Shown: positions 10,557 to 22,600 of the stretch, one piece after another
Layout: every line of letters begins with the position of its first letter
How positions within the stretch are numbered: position 1 is the stretch's first letter
DNA from: Enoplolaimus lenunculus
Taxonomy: Eukaryota > Nematoda > Enoplea > Enoplida > Thoracostomopsidae
NCBI GenBank assembly: GCA_030248215.1
Contig: JASANG010003834.1
Location: 33,438 to 97,437, forward strand
DNA: 64,000 nucleotides
Reading direction: 5' to 3'
Notes under the pieces: model-generated
Seen by the model: the letters and a program-made list of their open reading frames with translations, nothing else
Database searches by the model: none
Told to the model about the DNA's origin: nothing
Position numbers and translations under genes: made by a program

Positions 10557-10974
10557 TGATAGCATTTCTTTCTGGCATCTTGTTGGGTACTGTCATAAGA
10601 TCGGTCTTGCGGTTAAGGTTGTGTATGAAATGTAGTTTAGTGTTTGAATTGCAGTACAATTCATAATGCAATGCCGTACGGCGTCGGACGTCGACGCAAG
10701 GCAAGTATAGCGTCACCATTATCTATTACAAAATTAAAAACCTTTTCTATAGCTTACAAAATGTATGTGCCAACTCTAAACATGTATATGTAATACTTAT
10801 AGTTGTTCCGTTTACACAATAGACAGCTTCATTCGTTCGATAAAAAATAGCTCCTTAATAGTCTTGGTAATCAAAAGTAATTAAAAATAGATCACTAAAT
10901 TAAGTACGCTAAACCAGCCATCTAACGCAAAAAATCACGCAATGCCACTCAGCGCGTTGCATTCCTTCCCAACC

Positions 10975-11222
10975 AGACTTAGAGAAATCATATACGTTTA
11001 ACTTTTCCAATTTTCCAAAATTTCGAACCTCGCCTGTACCTCTTACTTTTCCCCACCAAATATGGGAAGGGCCCCGGCGTTTGAATTTTCCAGTTTTCCC
11101 AGCCACACTTATGCTTTTAATTTTCCTACCAAAACAGCGGAAAATTTGGCCGTCATACAGGAGTGGCTGCAGTGCACTCCTGATCAACAGTTTTCGACCG
11201 TTGAAACTGGAAGCCCAAGTGC
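10975..11222 (-). repeat. Interspersed repeat related to the 83-bp minisatellite
   Basis: Read on the minus strand it carries GGCTTCCAGTTT, GGAGTGCAGTGCAGCC-type sequence, AAATTTTCCGCTGTTTTGG and TAGGAAAATTAAA. The same order precedes the tandem array at 14940-15070. Only one unit is present here. Confidence 0.6.
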
Positions 11223-11224
11223 TA

Positions 11225-11575
11225 TACATTAGTCCGTATGTCTAAGCTTCCTCAGCGTAATAAACATAAGTCTAAAACAAAGCTTGAGAATAAGTCCAAG
11301 TAAAAAATTAATCTAAAATTTAAGCCTACTCCATAGCGGTCCAGTGAGAAAGCGGGCACCACTAAAGTAATATGGACTGATGTTTACACGATTACGCATA
11401 AGTATATTTCAATGAGGTTCTTTCTTTTCGTAACGTAAAACGACTCGTGTATATATAGTTCAAGGAAAGTAGACATTCGGTAGAATCTCTGGTGCAGTGG
11501 TTTAAATGAAACTCAGACACCCCAAATCAACGGAGTTTATGGTGGCTAACGCAATTATTTAGCAACCTAAACAGA
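11225..11575 (+). repeat. Interspersed repeat, about 350 bp (pair with 46195-46590)
   Basis: Shares an ordered set of blocks with 46195-46590: TAAGCTTCCTCAGCGTAA, AGTCTAAA, GAAAGCGGGCA, AACATGAACTGATGTTT-type sequence, AAGTATATTT, GTATATAGTTC, AGAATCTCTG and TGCAGTGGTTTAAA. The two copies are clearly homologous. No termini or coding content recognised. Confidence 0.65.
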
Positions 11576-11714
11576 ATACCCAGAACTATTGAGGCAGTTG
11601 CATAATAAACCGAAAAAACCCCAAAATCGAGTTTCTGATATCCGAAATAGAAAATTTTATTACGGATATCCGGATTTAAAAAATATCTGATGCCCATCAC
11701 TACATACAATATAT

Positions 11715-12414
11715 CAGGGTGCAATCGGAATTCCTATTAAGATTCGAATTTCTATTCAAACCAAGTCCCGGTTCCGATTCTGATTCCGATTGCAGGTTTA
11801 ATAAAAATTATGAATTGTAGTCATCGTTTTAAACCTCTATTATTTTCAACTATATTCGAAATTTGACAGCAATTCCATTTCTCGGTCCCATTACTTATAT
11901 AGGCATGAAAATTATCATAGAAACGTTGCCCATGTTTACTGTAAAGGCCTGTCCACTAGAAATTTTTCAGTCTCCCAGTATCCCATTCTTCCAGCCATTC
12001 AGTCTCCAAGTGCACATGTGTCTAGTCTCCCAGTCTCCTAGTGTCTTAGTCTACGAGTTATGAATATCTCCATGTCCCAATCTTTTAGTGGTCAGGCCCA
12101 TCGGTCTCTCAATCACGGAAAGTACCAGTTTCCCGTCTCCCCATGCCCCAGTTTTCCAGTGGTCAGGCGCTCGGTTGCCCAAGCTCAAATGTCCCCGTCT
12201 CCCACAGTCACTGTGGGATGGCCCCTATAACTAACATGGGTCGAAGCATGAATGACACGGAGGCTAAAAACAGATAGTGATTTGGCTCATACTATTTCCA
12301 TAAACACTCTGTAAGTAAACAGTATGAGCTCTTAAAATTTGTAGTTCCGATTCCTGTATAAACTTCCGATTTGAAATTTTATTTTGGCAAAAATCGCTTC
12401 CGTTTTACACCCTG
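11715..12414 (+). mobile_element. hAT-type non-autonomous element with internal CAGTCTCC minisatellite
   Basis: Bounded by CAGGGTGCAATCGGAATTCC and the complementary end TTTTACACCCTG. The 8-bp flanks CAATATAT and CAATCAAT agree at 6 of 8 positions, compatible with an aged hAT target duplication. The interior 11955-12210 is a degenerate tandem of AGTCTCCCAGTCTCC-like units. Confidence 0.65.
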
Positions 12415-12539
12415 CAATCAATATACGTACTGATTAATGATTATATACATACTACAGAAACACGCAAATAAAACAACAAAATTCAATGACAACATGGTAA
12501 TCTGATAAAATAGCTCATGCGGAGTCGAATCTGTAAAAC

Positions 12540-12703
12540 TTAATCACCGTTGCTCGACTGAATACTTTTGGCAGCCGTAATCTGATATGAAAGGGACAAG
12601 TATTTATCTGCAAGTTCGAAATAACGAAACAGCTCTCGATAATTTTTGACGTAGCATGCTATGAAATTCAAAGCTTGGAATAACAGTAGAAAACTCTCAC
12701 CTT
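12540..12703 (-). CDS. Orphan terminal coding exon, helical C-terminus
   Basis: On the minus strand a TTGCTCAG acceptor is followed by 54 codons that end at TAA (12542-12540). They encode a well-formed helical peptide: GESFLLLFQALNF, then YVKNYRELFRYFELADKYL and SYQITAAKSIQ. Its composition and heptad-like spacing look coding, possibly TPR-like, but I do not recognise the family. It starts in phase 1, so it could be an alternative last exon of the SET gene immediately upstream (whose exons at 18773 and 14870 end in phase 1), or the end of another gene. A second exon-like segment just upstream, between TTTGTTTCAG and AAG|GTGAGA (about 12751-12705), does not join it in phase. Confidence 0.45.
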
Positions 12704-12759
12704 CTGAGCAATTTGGAAGTCACATCATCAACAAACAATGACAGTTTCTGAAACAAACT

Positions 12760-13225
12760 AGTAAGTGCTAAAAACTTCAAATTTTTTCAAATTACATGAA
12801 TATCTTGTTCAGGGAATGAAGAGAAAAAATTCAACGTACGCTAAACAAGCGTAATATTTAAACGATACAGCATAGTTAAGATTTACAAGAACAAAGGAGT
12901 GTAACATCATACTAAATATATATTGCAACTAGAGAAACCGCTTGTTCGACTGCCTATTAATAACTACCACAAACGAGTTAAGGTGTTGCTTAATCATTAT
13001 TTTACAAAAACTAGTAACAAATTCAGTAATACTTAATACATGGTGTAAACTGATAATGAAAATAACGGGAACGGATAGTGATTAAAATAACGACAGAAAA
13101 ACGGTAAACAAATACCTATTTGTATTGGGAGTGGAAACAGACACCTTTTACACCCCGTTTAGTTTTATGCGAGTAACTGCGTAAATACGTACATCTCTAG
13201 TTTTTCACGCATCAAAATGTTGCAA
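12760..13225. other. Spacer, nothing recognised
   Basis: AT-rich sequence without repeat termini, open frames or splice-site pairs that I can support. Confidence 0.35.
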
Positions 13226-13227
13226 TA

Positions 13228-13640
13228 CTATAGGTACCGAATAAGAGGGGGACTGATATTTATTCGGCTTCTCCAGAGGGTACCCCTTGTTATTCGGTTG
13301 CGGACTGTTATTTATTTTGATCCCGCCCTCCGCCACTCGTCGTTACTCATATATCTGGTATTGCAACTATCCGACGAGCGTGAGCGATAATGCAAGGTTA
13401 TACTTTGGAATGTTACTTTCAAAATTAAAGTACGCTTTAAAGTTTCGAACACAACTTTATTTGGTCCTGTGATCATTTATGCACTACAATTTGGGTTAAT
13501 TAACATTTATGGACTCAAATTAGGGTTTACGGACTATATCCGTTTACGGTCCCTTATTAGGGATACCGACTCCAATTGATTCGGACTCAAAATGGGGACC
13601 CCTCTTATTACCCCTACCCCTCTTATTCGGGTCAATACAG
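13228..13640 (+). mobile_element. TA-TIR non-autonomous DNA transposon (copy 2)
   Basis: Flanked by TA (13226-13227 and 13641-13642). Left end CTATAGGTACCGAATAAGAG; right end CTCTTATTCGGGTCAATACAG, which is its inverted complement. The interior matches 19063-19504 closely, including CAGAGGGTACCCC, TGCAAGGTTATACTT and GTACGCTTTAAAGTTTC. It lies 42 bp beyond the SET gene stop codon, in the 3' UTR or downstream. Confidence 0.75.
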
Positions 13641-13681
13641 TACTCAAACAAAGTGCCATCGATCTACACATTGTTGCTTTA

Positions 13682-16600
13682 TCATTTAGTGAGCCATTTA
13701 AAGCGTTTGCGCGCGACTGGCCTGTAATCTGCGTAATCGTAATATAACTCTTGCCCAGGTTCAATTAGCTGTTTAGCCTCAAGAAATATGTGAGGCCCAT
13801 CCGCTAACTTCTTGAGAAATGGTTTCAAGTTTTGTTTCTGTATCGAATGATTTATGTAGCGCGCCATTCTGTTAACCTGATTCTCAGCATCTACGCAGTA
13901 TTCTGTGCTATCAAACTTAAAAAAGAACATGTAACACATTGGATCTGCGACTCCGGCATCTTTGTCTTTTTCTTCCCGTTGTTTTTCTAGCATAAGTCCT
14001 TGTGACTTTTTCATGCGAGTACCGACGTAAGACAATACAACAGCACCCTGTTCTATGCTGCGTTTAGCGTACACACCGAACCCGATTTTTTTGTTGATAT
14101 ATCGTATTTCCAACGTATCTGGATCTTCTCGCACCAGGTTTTCAAAATATTGTAAAGAATTCCGGTCTGAAGCTGCAATTTTTCGTGTACTTGCCCGTTT
14201 AATTGAACTTACTTCATTTCCAACAGCAAGTGCTTTAAATAGTCGCATATCAAAAGAGTCGTGCGCATCTGAAGTAATTTCTGAATATAAAATGTAAATC
14301 TAAAACCATAAAAGTGTAATGTTATATGCTGAATTGCGTTTGCCGAAAGGATGCAAAAAGTGGGAGCTTAGATTTACAGACAACTACCAATTTTTGAACA
14401 AGATATGATGTTTATTAACAGACAAAATCTTACCTAACAGCCTTAAGACATAGCAGGTCTCAAGTTGCCACGGTTACAACGAACCTCGTATACGTCAAAG
14501 AAAGCTCAAGACAACAAATAGGAGGCTGTGATGCACGTCTGTCTATAGTGCTAGCAACCACTTGTGGAATAACGTTGACGCTTTTATACACTAAGCCTAG
14601 CCTATCGAAACGTCACACGTTATTTCAAAACGTTATACGCGTTTAATGACTAATACTGAACGCGCGACACAAAATTAAAAGCAACATACTATACATATAT
14701 CCTTTGAAACGTACCAGTATTATAACTTAATCGATCTGTAGTGTTAAACGAGTTTTCTCGTGCCTCCGGTTCAAATGAACAAATCACTTTCTCGCATACA
14801 CTCGTGGGTGCTCGAGCGCTTTGATGGTCTCCACCACTGTCGTCGCAATTTGCAGGAAAACTATTGTGATCTTAAAGAACACGAAATAGTCACGTCTTGT
14901 CAGATAATTTTTTAAGCACTTCACAAGTGTTAAAAGTACCGGCCAATATATAGCACAGGGGCTTCCAGTTTTCCACGGTGGAAATCTTATAACCAGGAGT
15001 GCAGTGCAGCCACTTCTGTACGACGGCCAAATTTTCCGCTGTTTTGGTAGGAAAATTAAGAAAATTTTAAGCCTAGGTTTTTACCCTGGGTTGGTAGGAA
15101 AAATTTGAAGTATAGGTTTTGGTTGGAAAACGGGAAAAGTGGAAAATTCTAATGCCTAGATTTTTATTCTGGGTCGGTAGGGAAAATCTAAAGCATAGGT
15201 TTCGGTTGGAAAACGAGAAAAGTGGAAAATTCTATTGCCTAGATGTTTACCCTGGGATGGTATGGAAAATCTGAAGCATAGGTTTTGGTTGGAAAACGGG
15301 AAAATGGAATATTGAAACGCCTAGATAATTTTCTTGGTTAGTACGAAATATGTGAAGCAAAGGTTTTGTTTTAAAAACGGGAAAAGTGGAAAATTCAAGC
15401 GTAGGGCATAGGTTTTGGTTGGAAAACGGGAAAATGCTAATGCCTAGATGTTTACCCTGGGATGGTACCGAAAATCTGAAGCATAGGTTTCGGTTGGAAA
15501 ACAGGAATAGTGGAAAATTCTAAAGCCTAGATGTCCCGTGACAATGCTACGACCTTTAGAGTAATATTGGCCAAATAGTTATTAAAAACTTTATGATGAA
15601 GTTTGTGTACTAGAGTAGCCTTGGTTTGGGCTAAATTCGCTCTGATATTTTCTTATATTCGTGCTTATGCGGCAACCTTACTTGCAAATCAATAAAAGCT
15701 CCAGAATACCCATTCTGAACAATTTTTAGATCCCTAGCAACGTGAACTGGCTACGGGTTGCCTCCAAACCAAATTTCTCGGTACGCCACTGAGAACTGCT
15801 GATATATATTTTCGCTTGATTTTATACAGCCCCTGACGTTAAAAGTCACGACAGTGGGCACTGTTGAACAATATCAGTAGCTTACAGAACCTGCTGTTTC
15901 AGCGTATTTATAAATACAACATACTGTACGAGTTGCTCTAAACAGTATTTCGTTTACATGTATGTTAACACATTGACAGTTTTTGTTTATGTTATACGCT
16001 ACCTAATGTACATATGTATTCAACACGCAAGTATGTAGCAATACCATACAGGTAGCACTGTCACAGATGAGAGAAATTTTGTTTACATGTAAGATAAACG
16101 CACTGATTGTTTTAGTTTATGTTGCACGTGGGCATGTATTCATCATACAGATATGTAACATACACAAGCAATTACATTAAACCAGGTAAAGCTATCAAAA
16201 TGAAAAAGTAATAACACAAACATCCACATGGTAAGCATTTGAGGGTTTTGGGCACAACAAATCTGAACAGGACTAACACAAATACCTTGACATTTTGATA
16301 TTCACTTGCCCGTTACTGACCTTTCCGAAAACGTATGCGATGCACTTTTTCATTAAACACCAAAGCAAGTTTAGTAAGCAAGGGGATTTCCTGCGAGCGA
16401 AGCAAACAGTATACCTTACGTACTTTTGCGTTATATATTTACACAGGGTGCAATCGGAACTCCGATTCCGTTTGGAATTCCAATTCAAAACGACTTCCGA
16501 ACCCGATTTCACAATCAATCGGAATCGTAATTTCCACATTTTAATTTCAATCCGACATGTGATATGTTGCATAAATTTTCTGCATCATTTATCTATTAAA

Positions 16601-19600
16601 TTGTTTTAGATAAGTTAACTTGGCAATTGACTGTAGTTTAACTTGTTAATACAAAATATTTGTTTACTCACAAATTTGTAGTTCCGATTCCGGCATAAAT
16701 TTGCTGTTCCGATTCGGATTCCGGCATAAATTTGCTGTTCCGATTCCGATTCCGGCATGATCCAGTTTCGCTTTGTACCCTGATTTATATATGTGTATAT
16801 AATATAATATATAAATAAGTGTATGTATATATAAGTGTATGTATGTTTGTATATATGTGTATGTATGTATATAAGTAAAAAGGTGTGCGCCATGGTGTAA
16901 ATGTTTTCTTGAACAGTATTGGAAGTAAAAGTGTGATCAAATTTGATTTTAAAAAGCAGCTGTCATTCCTGTAACCTCCGCAATACGATATACAAAACTA
17001 ATTCATGCTGGTTTCTCCACCTTTTCCGCTTACCGTCGTGTTGAAAACTTCTAATTAATGATTTCTTGCACTTTTTACGTGCACCGCCCGAGTGATCAAG
17101 GTTTTTAACGTCTGAGTCAATTCCTTTTGTGGCGCTAGAGCTACAGCCGGCAACGATTTCTTCAGACGACAAGGAGTTGCCAGTAGCGGCGCCAGCGCAC
17201 TTTGATTTCAATGTAACATTCAATCCCCGGTTGTGTGCATTCATTTTTCGTCCTCGTTCCAATTCGCTGCGGGAAGATAGCAAATCAAGCTCTGTGTTCA
17301 AATTTTGGAGATCAAACAATGGAGATTCGTTCGACTGCAGCACTGCGTTCACTAAAGATTCGTTTAAAACCGGAAGCTGTTGGCTTGTAAATTCCTTATT
17401 TTTGCTGATTGCACAATCTGCTAAATTGACAACGTCACTGCGGATGGGTGATGTAAAGTTGCCGCATGATTTCCCGCAATCAGCGTTCAACCATTGTTCA
17501 ACCTTGCTTCTAACGGAATTTGCATTTTCTTCTTGTTGTGTACTGGAATCGCTACGCAAATCTGCGTTTTCTTCACAATTACGGTAAGTTTTTGACGTCA
17601 AACAAGCTGTCTCATCAGATAAATTGTTCAAGTCATGGTCACTGTGATTGCATTGTAGATAGCAATCGAGCTGTTGACTGCAACTTGAATTGATACATGG
17701 TGTTTGTTCATTGTTCGTTGTGGTATCGTCGAGTATTTCAGTAATTTGAACACCGGAAGAAGATTGCGTGTGTTTCTCAGGAAACTGAAAACGAGTGTCT
17801 TGTTGAACATCTGAAACCGGTATGCCTGTTGCACCGTTCCAGTTTTTAACTGCTGCAAAAACCGATGAAGCGCTAACTCTATCTTTGAGTAGATAGCAAA
17901 TTTTTCCATCTGGGAAGTGTAGCGGAATAAGCAATTCTTTGTCTAGTTCCGTATTTGTCTTAGATGTGGAGCCTACGGCTTCTTGTGGCAGCGTTTGTGC
18001 CAGCAAAGAACCCTTTGCGACTGTTGCTGCACCAATTTTACATTCACCCGTGTTATTTATGGCAACATTAGTTAATTCAGACGCAACATAGTCTGTTACC
18101 ATATGGTCAGATGATGCGTTGTCAGTACTTTTCGGCAGTGTTTCTAGTTGAGTATTTGCTAAGTAAACTGGTTCACCTTCCAATGGTTTTGCCTGACAAT
18201 CGACCGCAGCAATAGCCTTACGATGCACATATGTATTATGTTCACGTTGAGCCAGTTCTTGACTTTCATCTGAGTTTGCTAACTGTTCGTGTTGATCCCT
18301 GCGCAGGTCTTTAGCAGTTTGAAGCTGATAGTTGGGTCCAATGCCACATTCTGCAATAACTGGTGCGGAGCAAATATTTGATGATTCGGTTCCAACGTTA
18401 GCAAGCTGCATGACCGTAAAACCGGTTTCTTGCAAAGGATCCGATTGGGATTTCAACAGTTTTTTATTACTGTCATAAGAGCATGTCGCTTTTTCAAATT
18501 GCGCTCGAGTTGTGCACAAGTTAGATGCGGTATTGTCAGTCAGTGCAGTCGACGTTTCACCGCGGCGAACAGCTGCGACCTTCAAGGATCCAGGTTGCCG
18601 TTGGTTTATTGTTACTGTGACTATTTTGGCAGCTTTGGGGTCAGCAGTTGAAATAACGTTATTAGGGCGACATACTGTCTGTCTCACGTTTTGCTGTTTT
18701 TCCTGCGTTCGCACAGACCGTAAATTAGCGCCTGTCTCTTCAACATCGCCTATATTAACATCGTCGGCATTTTCTGAAAGGCGAAGAAATTTCAACACAA
18801 ATAAACAAAATTCAATTTCTATTGAAACTCTTGCGCAAATTAAGTTTGTAAGCGACGCTATCAAAAATAGTTGCGAAATTGTATTCAAAGTGCGCGGAAG
18901 CTACGCTACAGATGAGTTAGAAACCTCGCGAACAAAGCATCCGAGATGTCAGCAAATTGTTTCATTAAATGTTTTTAATTTCAACTCAGAACTAGGTTTG
19001 GCGGGTTTTAGGGTTGTCAGTGATACAGACATTATTCTAAGATATCGATTGCGTGTTTGAATTACTGTAGTGACCCGAATAAGAGAGGGAACTGATAGTT
19101 ATTTGGCCTCTCCAGAGGGTACCCCTGTTATTCGGTTACAGACTGTTATTTATTTTTAACACCTCCGCCACCCTTCGTTACTGATATATCCCGTACTGCA
19201 ATTATCCGTTGAATTAAACGTTTATTTGTGTTGTGTCAATAGCTTGAGTGATAATGCAAGACTATACTTAGGAATGTACTTTCAAAGCTAAGTACGCTTT
19301 AAAGTTTCAAAGGCAACTTTATTTGGTCCTGGAGTCATTTATACGCTACAATTAGAGATAATTGACATTTATGGACTCTAATTACGGTTTATGTACTCTA
19401 TTCGCTTACGGACTCTTATTAGCGATATGGACTCCTATTGATTGGGACTCAAGATGAGACCGCCCCTCTTATTACACCTCTTTCTTATTTGGGTCACGAC
19501 AGTATTGCCCTTAAAACGTTCAAAGCTATGCAATAAATGAACATTTTGTAACTGAACTAGACTCGAAGCGGACCAGGTCGCAGCATAAGCAGACGAGACC

Positions 19601-22600
19601 GTTGAGTATTTCCTCATCGGTTTAGTTCAGTCTACCGTATATACTCTTCTCAAAGTGTGTTACAGAGGTGAAAAACGGTATTCAAATTCGCAAATCAACA
19701 AATTTTGGCGGCACCGGAACTGCAGCAGAGGTGAAACAAAGTCACTTTATGAAAATTATAATTTTTCAAACTTCGGTTGTCAAAAATTTGATTTTAATCA
19801 TTTTTTAAGAATTCTCGGCAATTAAAGGTTGCAAAAGAGTGCAAAAGTAGCAAATAATCTCTATGAAAGGCATAACTTACAAAATTCTAACGAAACCACC
19901 GTCGGAGGTTGATTTTTTGTCGGAGACGGAGGCAACTTTCAGTTGTACCCTAGCACAAAGCTTACTTAAAACATCATTTGCTTCTTTTTGTTTCGCTAAC
20001 GTGGATTTTGAATTGATGAATTTTTGTCTACGTTGAAGCTAAAATATGAGTAGAATTGATATATTGTTACTTTGTGACTGGTATCGTAGACGAAATTAAA
20101 ATACAAATATCTTTTATGCGCTCGCTAGTTTGCCAGAAACTGAGTGAACTATAAAGCCAACTTTAAAGCTACTGTTACATCATTTTTGACCAACTTACAC
20201 ATCACACTCACATAGCGGGCAAAATGTGATTTGCGAAAAACTATGTATTTTTGCGTATATTTAATATTTTGTTCTGTACCTCAGATTGCAATTCTTGATT
20301 CTTAATCTCCGCTCGCTTCTTTTTCTGAAACACGAGTAGGCAATGCAAACAAACGAGCGCCAATGATTCACACGTGGGCTGGGCGCCGTAGATCTTGTTC
20401 ATGTATAGAACAGGGCCGGAACAGTAGTATAAGTATATTCCTAAGCTTAAACCTAAGCCTAAGCCTAAGCGTATGGATGAGCCTATTCCTAAGCCTTAGC
20501 CTAAGCAAAAAATTAGTAAAAGGCTTAAATTGACTCTATTATAGTCCATCCGGAAAACGATCCGGCACTGTTCTATACATGGGCCGTATATGTTATTGCA
20601 TTTTTCATTAATATAATAACCCGATGTACAACAGTAAATGAGTTCCGCGTACTGTTGGGTATAGCAGTTTTCGGTTGGAGGCTCTATTATTGGATATGGC
20701 AGTTTTCGAGTAGTGGGTCCGTTATTAGGCATCCAAGGAAATAGGCCTGTGCCAATTAATCGGCAACGGCAATAATTAGCACTTTTCGCGAGCATCGGCG
20801 TTGGCATTGCAACAAATTGCCGATGGCATCGGTAGTTTTTGCACTGATAGCACTCAGTTCGATTCAAAACACATTCAAATCACTATTTGTGCTCATATGG
20901 TGAGCTCTTTACAAAAGACTGGGCCCTCCGTTTAATGGTGGGTGTGTGGAAAAGACGGTTATGACGCCACTTTGTGCAAGAAAATAGGTATAATCGGAGC
21001 TGCACGTTACCGGCAGGTCGGCGGGAAAACGGGCCGAGTACAAAAATGTTGATGCGAGCATACCCATGGGTAAAGAATATCAGAGTGCGGGTAAAAATTT
21101 GTTAATCTTTACCCATCTAAAATTTTCAGTTTTACCGGTGATAGGTGTAATGTGCAATATTACCTGGTGCTATATTTTTAACTTAATGGTTTGTTTTGAA
21201 AGTTACAAATAAGTGTTTTGTACCGTAAATCGTGCGAGTGACGTCAATGCACTGTAAAATTACACAATTGTATTGAACTCAGAAAAAAATAAGGACGGGT
21301 AAAGGCATGTACGGTAAAGGCATCTTTGCGCTGGCAAAAGCTCGTGTTGTGCAATTACCACTTTTTCTACTGACCGGACGGCCGGTGGCCAACGGGCGTT
21401 TGACTGGCGGGGCGTCGACCAACGGGTGTTTGGACGGCCAGCGGACGTTTGACATTGGCCGGCGGCCGGTCAGAATACCAATTTGAAACATTATCAAGCA
21501 TTTTTATAATGGCATATATCGTTACGTCTCTAGAAGCTATAAATGCATATAACTGTGATTTGGCGCTCTTAGTGAAGGCCTCTATCGTGCTTAAAGTCCC
21601 TTGAAATTGCAGAGGTTCAGAGGGCAGTGCCCGAGTAAATTTATAAACAAGGCCGTAGCCAGGCGGGGTTGCAGGTGTCAACTCGACCCGTTTGGGCTTA
21701 TAAATTCACAATGTTTTAGGTTTTTCTGTTACAAGCAATTACTGGCCGTCCAAGCGGAAGACCGCCCAGGCAGGTAACTTAAAGGAATTTTGCACGGGTA
21801 AACCAGCGAGTGGAATAAATAAAATTTCTGCGAATAGAGGGCAGCCCGGGTAAAAACCTTTACACACTTACACCTCTATTTGTAATAATTTACAATCTTC
21901 GGTAATTTCTAGCGTTGGAGGGATATATCGGCATACAATTGCTGTGCAATTACCACTATTTACAAATTTGAAATATTACCGTATTGATACCAAAATATCG
22001 GTACCGGAATACGGTCTTCTACAGTATTTACCTTGAACATCTATAAAAAATTCAAGTTGAATAATTAAAACATAACTTACCTTTCGCTCCGCATCTTTTT
22101 TTCGGCGTTCTTCATATTTATGTACAGATTGCATGCACGACGTTGCACGGTTCAAATCTACAAAGGCATTTTCTACTTCTAGATTGCGTTCTGTAGCATG
22201 TTGCCAGTAGAAATCTCCGAATACTCCAACCACGTTGCTCAGCGACTGAATTTCTGCTGACATCGATCTAACGGCCTCATCCCTAGACGACGCAAGTTTA
22301 TAGCTGAAATCCAGTAAAAATTAAATTATCGTGCTTGCAACTTTAGAGCACATAACAGTGTTTAACAATTACTTCGCATACGCACAATGCAAAATCTCAA
22401 GAAGGCGTTAAATCCCATTCGGGCTCGAACGTCAAGTTCATATAGCGGAGTAGTAACGGTAAACGCATGCAAATCGTGAGGCTGCGGTCCAAATCCTCGC
22501 TTGAAAATAGCTAGTATATATACGCAATAGTGAATATTCATAAAGCAGGGATGTTCGGTCTCGATCCCGGCAAGTCTCCGTATTGTCTGATCTCGGTCTC

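Noticed and set aside
20440-20470. Interstitial telomere array
   Set aside because: Only three to four hexamers, always within the same MITE core; too short and too regular in context for a telomere relic.
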